From contig DIBR01000039.1 in NCBI GenBank assembly GCA_002415025.1, forward strand, positions 51,991-87,693: a DNA stretch of 35,703 nt, read 5' to 3'. How positions within the stretch are numbered: the first letter of the stretch is position 1; every line of letters begins with the position of its first letter. This document shows, piece by piece, positions 26,991 to 34,154 of the stretch. The notes beneath the pieces are model-generated. The model was not told where the DNA came from. It made no database searches and saw nothing but the letters and a program-made list of their open reading frames with translations. Source of the DNA: Spongiibacteraceae bacterium UBA5047 (GTDB lineage: Bacteria > Pseudomonadota > Gammaproteobacteria > Pseudomonadales > Spongiibacteraceae). A program made the position numbers and the translations under genes.

Positions 26991-29111
26991 ATGTTTGATT
27001 CATATCACCACCTGCTACGACCCGGCCGCATTGGCACGCTGGAACTGAAAAACCGCATGGTGGTTTCTGCTATGGGCGTCAACCTCGCCGAGCCTGACGG
27101 GCACTGCGGCGAGCAAATTCGCGCCTTTCATGCCGAGCAGGCCAAGGGAGGGGCGGGGCTGATTACCCTCGGTGTTGCCGGTGTTGCCTGGCCGCACGGC
27201 GGTAATCAGCCGCGTCAGGTCGCAATATCCGATGATCGCTTTATTCCGGGTTTGAAGGCGATGGCCGATGCGGTGCACGCTTTTGATTCGAAGATGGTTT
27301 CGCAGCTGCACTTTGGCGGTCTTGTTGGTGTTGAAGACATGAAAGCCGGTCGCCCGGTATGGATTCCTTCCATGCCGGTGTTCAAGCAGAGCGATCTGGA
27401 TCAGGGCATGTTGGCTGAGGAAGTGGCGAGATCGGCGACTTCGCAAAAGCTCGATGTGAAACTGCATGTCATGACGCCGGAGGACATTCAGGTACTGGTA
27501 CAGAAGTTTGCCCATGCCGCGCGGCGGGTGCGTGAGGCGGGGCTGGATGGCCTGGAAATTCACGGTGGTCACGGTTATATCATTTCCTCTTTTCTGTCCC
27601 CGCTCACCAATCAGCGCATTGACGCCTACGGCGGCCCGCTGGAAAACCGGGCGCGACTTTTGCTTGAGATTATCGCGGCGGTGCGCGCCGAAGTCGGGCG
27701 CGACTTCCCCGTGTGGTGCAAACTGGATTCCGGCGAGTTTGGTCAGGCCGAGGGCATTTCACTGGAAGACGCAAAAGCAACGGCGGTTATGGCGCAGAAT
27801 GCGGGCGTGGACGCAATTACCGTCAGTGCCTATCACGATACTTCGCGCGGTGCCCTGCACTCCGAATCGAATATTCCCCATGTGCCCGAGCGGATGGTGG
27901 CCAACGCCACAGCAATCAAACAGGTTTTGACGGTGCCAGTCATTGCTTCGGGGCGCATTGAGCCCGCTGCAGCCAGCCGCCATATCGGCGCTGGGCACTT
28001 CGACTTTCTCGGCATGGGCCGAAAAATGCTGGCTGATCCGCATCTGCCCCGGAAAATTAGCGAGAACCGTATCAAGGAGGTTCGCCCCTGCGTTTACTGC
28101 TACTGCTGCGTGAGCCAGATTTACGTTGAAGATGCAGTCAAATGCGCGGTCAATCCCGATACGGCAGCAGAAGCCAAAAATCTGCTGGCACCCGCCGGGC
28201 GCAAGAAACATATCGCGGTTGTCGGTGGTGGCCCCGGTGGTATGGAAGCAGCGCGTCGCCTGTCGCTGAGGGGGCACAAAGTCACCCTGCTGGAAAAAAG
28301 CCGTGTGCTCGGTGGCACCCTGCAGTTCGCGGCTATGGCCTATGAGCCGAACGGAAAATTGCTCGACTGGTTGCGCCGGGAGGTGAAATCCTCGAATGTT
28401 GATATACGTTTGAATACGCCGGCCAGCGCAGAGCAGCTTAAGCGTCTGCAGGTGGATGAGGTCATTGTTGCGACTGGCGCCACCCGAACAATGCCTGCGT
28501 TGGCCGGCAGCGATCAGGATTTTGTTTTCAGTGGTGACGAGATGCGCGCGATGGTGCTGGGTGAAAAGCTCTCGTCGCTAAGGCATAAAATCAGCGGGCT
28601 TACACAAACTGTGCTTGCGCTGGGTGCTGCCAGTGGCGCAACGCGGCAGCGAGCGCTGGTCAATGTTGCCAGTCGCTACTGGCTACCGCTGGGCAAGCAG
28701 ATTGTGATCATTGGCGGTGAGCTGGTTGGGCTGGAGTTGGCAGAATTTCTGGCTCATCGCGGGCGTGACGTCACCGTGCTTAATGAAAGTGATCGTGCCG
28801 GTGCGGGGCTGTATCTTGTAAGGCGCATGCGTCTGCTCGAAGAGTTGCGCGAGCTCGGTGTAACCCTGATCAATCAGGCCTCCGGTTTGTCGGTGGGTGA
28901 CCATGCTGTGAGTTACAAAAACTACCGCGGGCAGGTTCGTAAAATCGCGGCAGATCACGTAGTGGTTGCAAAGGGTGCCGAGGCTGATTTGGGCCTTGCG
29001 AATGAACTGCAAGCAGCCGGCCTTAGCGTTCACACTGTGGGTGATTGCAGCGGCGTTAGCTATATCGAAGGCGCAATGCATGAGGCCGCCAGGGTGGCGG
29101 CCTCATTATAG
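26991..29111 (+). CDS. Fe-S flavin oxidoreductase of the 2,4-dienoyl-CoA reductase / old yellow enzyme type
   Basis: 706 residues in the usual three-part layout: an FMN-binding TIM barrel (about 1-355), an Fe-S linker and a C-terminal FAD/NAD(P)-binding half. The barrel has LKNRMVVSAMG at the start, the HGGHGY active-site block (His191, His194, Tyr196) and GRKML at its end. Four cysteines at 367, 370, 373 and 385 (CVYCYCC then C) form a 4Fe-4S ligand set with CxxCxxC spacing. The C-terminal half opens with VVGGGPGGMEAARRLSLRG (NAD(P)/FAD) and has a second GG motif in IIGGELVGLELAEFL. Relatives reduce conjugated enoyl-CoA, enones or steroid double bonds. FadH itself has one more residue between the second and third Cys, so I do not name it fadH. 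It converges on the envelope gene 29140. Confidence 0.9.
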   Translation: MFDSYHHLLRPGRIGTLELKNRMVVSAMGVNLAEPDGHCGEQIRAFHAEQAKGGAGLITLGVAGVAWPHGGNQPRQVAISDDRFIPGLKAMADAVHAFDSKMVSQLHFGGLVGVEDMKAGRPVWIPSMPVFKQSDLDQGMLAEEVARSATSQKLDVKLHVMTPEDIQVLVQKFAHAARRVREAGLDGLEIHGGHGYIISSFLSPLTNQRIDAYGGPLENRARLLLEIIAAVRAEVGRDFPVWCKLDSGEFGQAEGISLEDAKATAVMAQNAGVDAITVSAYHDTSRGALHSESNIPHVPERMVANATAIKQVLTVPVIASGRIEPAAASRHIGAGHFDFLGMGRKMLADPHLPRKISENRIKEVRPCVYCYCCVSQIYVEDAVKCAVNPDTAAEAKNLLAPAGRKKHIAVVGGGPGGMEAARRLSLRGHKVTLLEKSRVLGGTLQFAAMAYEPNGKLLDWLRREVKSSNVDIRLNTPASAEQLKRLQVDEVIVATGATRTMPALAGSDQDFVFSGDEMRAMVLGEKLSSLRHKISGLTQTVLALGAASGATRQRALVNVASRYWLPLGKQIVIIGGELVGLELAEFLAHRGRDVTVLNESDRAGAGLYLVRRMRLLEELRELGVTLINQASGLSVGDHAVSYKNYRGQVRKIAADHVVVAKGAEADLGLANELQAAGLSVHTVGDCSGVSYIEGAMHEAARVAASL

Positions 29112-29139
29112 AGCATGGATGATTGTAGAGGGTGCAGGA

Positions 29140-30810
29140 CTAGAAAATCGCCTTCACAACAACAAAGAAGTCTGCTTCCGCGCGTTCCAGGGTTTGCTCA
29201 TCAATATTGTCGTCGGAAATTGACTCGGCAATAACGGCTCTGACTTCCAGCCACTCGCCCATGGTAGCCGTCGCCCGGATACCGGCATCGGCAATACTGG
29301 CCTCGCTACCCAGATCGGCCGTGCCGAGCATGCCCGATGCATTTTCGTATTGCGCGCTGCCATATTCGGCGAAGACCGCTCCGGTCAGGGTAAAGGCGCC
29401 CAATTCCCAAAGGTGCTTGTAGCTCACATCCACGTGGTAGCCGGTGTCACCCACCAGCACACCGGGCAGATAGGCACTCAAGCGGTCAACACCACCTAGC
29501 ACCCACTGTTGTTGCTGGGGCAATTGTTCGTCACTCAGTTGGCCGCTAAAGGCGAGGTTGAGGCTGCCTGCCTTGCTCAGTGCATAATTGATATGCGCTT
29601 TCGGTTTAAAGGCGACAAACTCGGAAGTGCGCTTGCCGATGGCTACGCCTGCGCTGGTGTCGTCGGTGCCCAGGGTGCCCTTGTCACCGCTTACACCGCC
29701 TTTGACGGCGGCGCCGATTTTCCAGTTGAGCAGCTTCTCGCCCAGCTTTTGCGCCCTGTGATAGGCCGCGCCCAGCTCCAGCGTTGCGTAGCGCTCGTCC
29801 TGTACGGTGCTGCCAATGTTTGCGTCAATCAGGGAGTCCGTCCAGTCGAGTCGCTGTGACAATGTAAAGCGGTGATTGATGTCGCTGGAGAGCACCTGAT
29901 TGCCGGTGATGGCAAATTGGTCGATGGAAGCGTCCAGCTCAACGTCGGTGGCTACGGAGCTCTGGGTTGGTATGCAGGGCAGGGGAATGCCGCCTATATT
30001 GGGAATTACACACACCGTGGCGGGAACGTTGATAACGCCCAGATCGCGCACATATTCAGTATGAGAGGCTTCAACACCGTAAAGGCCAAAGCTGAAGGGC
30101 TTATCCAGTTTCAATTGCAGCTGATGGTAGTCCTCGCCATCGCGTGACTCGCCCCACTCGGAAATTGCTGTTTCGTATCCGCCGGAAATCTGGGTGCCGC
30201 CGGAGAAGTCGTGTTTAAAACCGAGATCAAAGAAATAACGGCCGGCGAAGCGGCTGCCCTGGTTGCCCAGCTGGACGATAAAATCGGTAGAGTCGTGCTC
30301 TTCGTCGGGCGACGCGTTGAATACCAGGTCAACTCGCGTAGTGTCATTGGCGCTTGTTTGGTAGCTGATCTTGTAATCCACACCGGCGCGGTCGGACTGG
30401 AGGCTGGCAAGCACTTCGCGCGTGCTGAACTCCTGGCGCGTTAAATTGACGTCGCCGGCAAGGTCGCCAAAGTGACCGCGAATCATGTCATCGCCCTGAA
30501 CTGTGCCAACGGTCGCCTGCTGCGCGTGTACATGAATCACGCCATTCACAGGTGAGCTGTACAGCATTTTTACGAGCAGGTGACCTTTGGCGTAGGTAGC
30601 GGCATTGACCAACAATATAGCTTGCGAGGGCGTTTTCGCATTGGAGAAAATGGTGTCCAGTTCCAGCAGGCTGAGATGATGCTCACCGGTCAATTTGATT
30701 TCGTAGTTCTCAACTTTTCTGACATAGGGGACCGTCATAGAGCTGTAAGGCGACACTTGCTGCAGAGCAGTCAGCACCGGTGGCATCGCTGGGGGTAGAT
30801 CAATCGCCAT
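29140..30810 (-). CDS. POTRA/beta-barrel outer-membrane protein, two-partner-secretion transporter-like
   Basis: 556 residues. Residues about 36-100 and 100-165 look like two POTRA-type repeats (NYEIKLTGEHHLSLLELDTI; VLASLQSDRAGVDYKISYQ). From about 175 to the end, alternating aromatic/hydrophobic strands (FAGRYFFDLGFKHDF, GGYETAISEWG) and a final Phe (FFVVVKAIF) indicate an outer-membrane barrel, as in ShlB/FhaC/HecB transporters. A feature that does not fit is the N-terminus: MAIDLPPAMPPVLT has no basic or hydrophobic signal peptide, and an in-frame TAA six codons upstream (30826-30828) excludes an extended start. The gene follows the OmpA-repeat gene by 92 bp on the same strand and may depend on it. 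An ATG preceded by AGGA fits translation. Transporter role is inferred from architecture. Confidence 0.75.
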   Translation of the reverse strand: MAIDLPPAMPPVLTALQQVSPYSSMTVPYVRKVENYEIKLTGEHHLSLLELDTIFSNAKTPSQAILLVNAATYAKGHLLVKMLYSSPVNGVIHVHAQQATVGTVQGDDMIRGHFGDLAGDVNLTRQEFSTREVLASLQSDRAGVDYKISYQTSANDTTRVDLVFNASPDEEHDSTDFIVQLGNQGSRFAGRYFFDLGFKHDFSGGTQISGGYETAISEWGESRDGEDYHQLQLKLDKPFSFGLYGVEASHTEYVRDLGVINVPATVCVIPNIGGIPLPCIPTQSSVATDVELDASIDQFAITGNQVLSSDINHRFTLSQRLDWTDSLIDANIGSTVQDERYATLELGAAYHRAQKLGEKLLNWKIGAAVKGGVSGDKGTLGTDDTSAGVAIGKRTSEFVAFKPKAHINYALSKAGSLNLAFSGQLSDEQLPQQQQWVLGGVDRLSAYLPGVLVGDTGYHVDVSYKHLWELGAFTLTGAVFAEYGSAQYENASGMLGTADLGSEASIADAGIRATATMGEWLEVRAVIAESISDDNIDEQTLERAEADFFVVVKAIF

Positions 30811-30849
30811 GTTCGTATCCTGATTTTAAGTTGTTCGTGTTCGAGAATA

Positions 30850-30870
30850 GGGAGTAATTTTCTTACTCCC
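30850..30870 (-). promoter_or_regulatory. Perfect 8-bp stem-loop between the OmpA-repeat and barrel genes
   Basis: GGGAGTAA and TTACTCCC pair perfectly around a five-base loop, between the OmpA-repeat stop codon and the start of the barrel gene on the minus strand. There is no T-run after it, so it is unlikely to be a strong terminator. It could be an mRNA processing or stability site that sets the ratio of the two proteins. Confidence 0.5.
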
Positions 30871-30902
30871 AGGCAAACTGCAATTACACAGACCGGTAAA
30901 CG

Positions 30903-33005
30903 TTATATTTCTTCGCGCTCAATGACTTCGAGCGTGTAATCTTCGTCAGCTGTGCTGTTGTCGGCAGACTCGGACGGTGTAGCGGGCGCCGTCTCGCCGC
31001 TTGTGTCGGCTGCACCGGTTTCTTCGAGAAAGTTGAGCACGTCTTCGTAGTCACTTTCAGCGGCCTGCGTTTTTTCTTTTTCTTCAGCGGCGCGCGCTGC
31101 CTTTTCACGGGCTTGCTGTTGCCGGCGGGCTTCCTCTGCTTTGGCTTGTCGTGCAGCTTCTTCTCTCGCTGCTATGCGAGCGGCATTGTCTTTTTTGATG
31201 GCGTCGAAACTGGCGCGGTCCAATACGCTGAGTTCAACCCGCCGATTCAGTGCGCGCCCCTCGGGATAATCAGCCCCCGATTCTGTGGCGTTGGCAGCGA
31301 TGGGAACGCTCTCGCCAAAGCCCCTGAATGTCAGGCGTTCAGCAGCGATGTCATTCTCGAGAAAGTATTGGTATACCGACCGGGCGCGGCGGTAGGAAAG
31401 ATCTTCATTGTAAGACTCGCTGCCTTTCGCGTCGGTGTGGCCGTCGATCGAGATCAGCGCATTGGGGTATTTCTGGATAATAGCCCTGGCCTCTTCGAGC
31501 AGGGGTTTTGACGCCTCGGTTACGTCAGTAGTATTGAAGACAAAGTGAACACCACGCAGTACGAGCGAGGTATTCTCGTCGAGGTGGCAGCCGCTGCTGA
31601 ACACTGCCGCATCGGCGGGTGTGTCTTTGCAGTCGTCAACTTCGTCGCATACGCCGTCACCGTCGGCATCGCCTTCGCTACACTCTGAGCTTGCTGTCAG
31701 TAGTTCGCCATCTCCGGCGGGGTTGCCATCATCGCCGCAGGCTATACCTTCACAGTTACCGCCGCCATCAGTGCCGTCACTGCCATCACCGTTATCGTCA
31801 CCGCCAACGCCAATCGAGCCAGCGCCGCCGTTACCGGAATTGTCGCCGCTGATAACACCACCGGCGATGCCAGTACCATTTCCACTGTTATCCCCGGAGA
31901 GAACTGCTATGGCACCGACATCGCCATTCCCGGAAGAATCGCCGCTGATCACGCTAACGCCTGCTGCGTCGGCATTACCAGAGCCGTCGCCGCTCAAGAC
32001 GCCAACACCAGCAGTGCCACCGTTACCGGAGTTGTTGTCGTTAATGGCGCCCACGCCAGCCAGGCCACCATTGCCTGCGTTGTCGCCATTGAGCGCGCCC
32101 ACACCTGCCAAGCCGCCGTTACCGGCGTTATTGCCATTGAGTGCAGCCACACCTGCAGTACCACCGTTGCCGGAGTTATCGTCGTTCAGAACGCCGATAC
32201 CCGCTACACCGGCGTTGCCTGCATTGCTGCCGCTTAGCGCACTGAGCGCCAGGGTTTGGCTGTTGCCTGCCTGATCGCCGCCAAGAACCGCAATACCTGC
32301 CAGATCGCCATTACCTGTATTGTTACCGCCGAGAACAGAAACGCCGACCAATTGTCCGTTGCCGGAATTGTTTCCTGAAATTACGGCAAGCCCGACCAGG
32401 CCGCCATTGCCACTGGCACCGGGGGTCAGCAGGGCAACACCAGCGATGCCGTCGGCGGTTGCGTTGCCGGAATTTTCGGCACCGGCTATAGCCAGCCCGA
32501 TGGGCTGGTCAGAAAGACCGGGCAGGCCGATAGCGTCCGAAAAATTGAAATTAATGGCGTCGCCGAGGCCGGAAAGTGCCTGCAGCGAGTCAACAATCGG
32601 GACGATAACCGCGCCGTCGGGGCCGACGGTATTGCGAAGAGCGTCAACTAGCGCACTGTTTGGGGCAAGGCCGAGCATTTTGGTGAGCTGATCCAGACCC
32701 AGAAAGTCGAGCGGAATGGCTGTGCCGCCAGTCGGGTTACCAAAACCGAGAATCTCGGTGCCCGCCAGGGTCAAGCCCAGACCGTTTTCAGGTGTAAACA
32801 AATCCAGGCCGAGAATGTCGTTGTCGCCCGTGCCTGTGGGGTTAAGTACGTCGACCTCAATGCCGCCGCCGGTCGCGCTGCCATTGATCAATGAGTTGAG
32901 CCCGGTTTGACTGAGCAAGTCGGTTACCGGGTCAGCAAGCGCCGCAGATTGTGCCAGTAAACCGATACCGGCAACAGCGCCCAGAATTCGAAATCGAGTC
33001 AGCAT
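30903..33005 (-). CDS. OmpA-family protein with a 16-residue Gly-Asn repeat domain
   Basis: 700 residues from the ATG at 33005, which has GGGGA five to nine bases upstream; an earlier TTG at 33017 is less likely. A signal peptide (MLTRFRILGAVAGIGLLAQS, cut after ALA near 24) exports it. Residues 26-180 are Gly/Leu/Asp-rich with no recognised fold. Residues 199-390 are twelve repeats of exactly 16 residues, consensus G-N-G-G-x-A-G-V-x-x-L-x-G-D-N-S/A. Then come a thrombospondin-type-3-like Ca site (DADGDGVCDEVDDC, 446-459), an OmpA peptidoglycan-binding domain (about 483-597; DGHTD and LSYRRA) and a charged Lys/Ala/Glu-rich helix with an acidic tail. It probably sits at the cell surface or periplasm, anchored to peptidoglycan. 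Function unknown. The barrel gene follows 92 bp on. Confidence 0.88.
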   Translation of the reverse strand: MLTRFRILGAVAGIGLLAQSAALADPVTDLLSQTGLNSLINGSATGGGIEVDVLNPTGTGDNDILGLDLFTPENGLGLTLAGTEILGFGNPTGGTAIPLDFLGLDQLTKMLGLAPNSALVDALRNTVGPDGAVIVPIVDSLQALSGLGDAINFNFSDAIGLPGLSDQPIGLAIAGAENSGNATADGIAGVALLTPGASGNGGLVGLAVISGNNSGNGQLVGVSVLGGNNTGNGDLAGIAVLGGDQAGNSQTLALSALSGSNAGNAGVAGIGVLNDDNSGNGGTAGVAALNGNNAGNGGLAGVGALNGDNAGNGGLAGVGAINDNNSGNGGTAGVGVLSGDGSGNADAAGVSVISGDSSGNGDVGAIAVLSGDNSGNGTGIAGGVISGDNSGNGGAGSIGVGGDDNGDGSDGTDGGGNCEGIACGDDGNPAGDGELLTASSECSEGDADGDGVCDEVDDCKDTPADAAVFSSGCHLDENTSLVLRGVHFVFNTTDVTEASKPLLEEARAIIQKYPNALISIDGHTDAKGSESYNEDLSYRRARSVYQYFLENDIAAERLTFRGFGESVPIAANATESGADYPEGRALNRRVELSVLDRASFDAIKKDNAARIAAREEAARQAKAEEARRQQQAREKAARAAEEKEKTQAAESDYEDVLNFLEETGAADTSGETAPATPSESADNSTADEDYTLEVIEREEI
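31836..32411 (-). repeat. Twelve in-register 48-bp coding repeats
   Basis: The repeat array of the OmpA-type protein, residues 199-390. Every Gly-Asn start is exactly 16 residues (48 bp) after the last one, with a degenerate 19-residue unit before and a shortened one after. The units differ at many wobble and variable positions, so the array is old rather than freshly expanded. This is a protein-level repeat likely to form a beta-solenoid-like stack, not a CRISPR. Confidence 0.9.
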
Positions 33006-33644
33006 GGAATTCCCCAATATTTACCGCGTAAGGTAAGAACTAAAATTCGTTTGGCGAAGCTGCCGTTTATCTGCCGTGTAATGTAGCCCGACCAGCAACA
33101 CCGTTTTTGTAATTGACGGCGCGACCGCAAAAAATGTTGCCGGGCCGTTGTATGCCGTGCACCGGCTTTTCCTAGCTAACTTAGCCACTTAGCTGCACCA
33201 AGATTGTTGTATCATAGCTTTATTTCATTGTCACTACAGCCGCTCGGCGTAAGTGTCAGATATAGTCAGTCTGTCACATAATTTCAGTATATTTTTGGTC
33301 AAATCGCAGTTGCGAACCGGCCAATATGAAAGTGTCGAGTGTGCTCGCCAATGGTGATTGATGGGCCATCTCTGCGGAGCCTGTTGTCGCTATCGCATGA
33401 TGCGCGCACAGGTGTTGGTAAGTGATCTGCTTCGCTTCGCGTATCTGCATGATTAATAAGGAAAAGGACAGTTTCCTCGCGGAGGTTGCGATCTGTCTAG
33501 CTGAGTGGTTAGTGATCATGGGCCCGCCACTAGGGCCTGTGGCAACAGTTCGGCTTTCCCCGCACCTTATGTACCGCACTGAATCGGAATTTGATGCCGA
33601 TCTTGGCGATGATGTCGTGGTGGGGCTTGGCCTGCAATCCAGCT
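33006..33644. other. Long intergenic region, promoter region for the OmpA-repeat gene
   Basis: 639 bp with no gene I can support. Minus-strand promoter-like hexamers GTGACA (33234-33229) and TACAAC (33211-33206) are exactly 17 bases apart and would give a leader of about 190 bases for the OmpA-repeat gene. Short frames of 101 residues (33274-33579, minus) and 78 residues (33422-33658, plus) have no visible domain or good ribosome site. The stretch is A/T-richer than its neighbours, especially 33190-33300. No convincing tRNA or sRNA was found. Confidence 0.5.
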
Positions 33645-34151
33645 TTAGCCAATGGTAGTCAGCAGGTCGCCGGCAGCGTGGCGCGCTTCGTGTGCCAGCA
33701 GCCAGCGCTTGTTGTCGATGCCTCCGGCGTAGCCCGTCAGGCTGCCATTGGCTCCGATAACACGATGGCAGGGCACCACGATGGCAATCGGGTTTCTGCC
33801 GTTGGCGGCGCCCACAGCGCGCACCGCTTTGGGCGCATCAATCTGCAGGGCGACGTCGCGGTAACTTGCGGTTTGGCCAAACGGTATGGTGCGCAGCGCT
33901 TGCCACACGGCCTGCTGAAACGCGGTGCCATGTCTGGCGTCAATCGCCAGTTCAAACTGTTTTAGCTCACCTGCAAAATAAGCTGTTAGTTGTGCGGCAG
34001 CCTCGCGTAAAAAAGCCGGGTCGCGTTTAAGACTATCCAGCGCCGGTTTGTTTTTATCTGTTTTCTGAATCCAGACACTTTGCAGACCGCGCTCACCGGC
34101 AATGAGGGTGATGGGGCCGATCGGGCTTTCAATCTCGGTGAAGCATGCCAT
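33645..34151 (-). CDS. ogt: Methylated-DNA--[protein]-cysteine S-methyltransferase
   Basis: 168 residues. The active-site block VVPCHRVIGANGSLTGYAGG holds the acceptor Cys128 that takes the methyl group from O6-methylguanine or O4-methylthymine in a one-time reaction. The DNA-binding helix-turn-helix region with FQQAVWQALRTIPFGQTASY and the AVGAANGRNPIAI segment are typical; the N-terminal domain (1-80) is shorter and more divergent. A strong GGAGG site with seven-base spacing precedes the ATG at 34151, within the end of the Ada-AlkA gene, which stops three bases upstream. The two are almost certainly one operon. Whether it is called ogt or ada2 is a matter of naming. Confidence 0.95.
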   Translation of the reverse strand: MACFTEIESPIGPITLIAGERGLQSVWIQKTDKNKPALDSLKRDPAFLREAAAQLTAYFAGELKQFELAIDARHGTAFQQAVWQALRTIPFGQTASYRDVALQIDAPKAVRAVGAANGRNPIAIVVPCHRVIGANGSLTGYAGGIDNKRWLLAHEARHAAGDLLTTIG

Positions 34152-34154
34152 GGA

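Noticed and set aside
31621..32274. 217-residue plus-strand frame, very Pro/Ser-rich
   Set aside because: It is the mirror of the Gly/Asn repeat coding in the OmpA-type gene; composition is explained by the opposite strand.
31836..32411. Regularly spaced repeats resembling a CRISPR or tandem array
   Set aside because: The 48-bp period is in frame, units diverge at nucleotide level, there are no unique spacers, and the repeats encode a protein domain.
33490..33565. Possible tRNA (a TAGCTGAGTGGTTAG stretch resembling a D arm followed by AGTTCGG)
   Set aside because: The putative T loop lacks the conserved A after TTCG, the T and acceptor stems do not pair, and no anticodon arm forms.
33274..33579. 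101-residue minus-strand frame in the long intergenic region
   Set aside because: No ribosome site, no recognisable domain or hydrophobic pattern; most likely chance.
33422..33658. 78-residue plus-strand frame
   Set aside because: No ribosome site, overlaps the ogt 3' end antisense, no family features.
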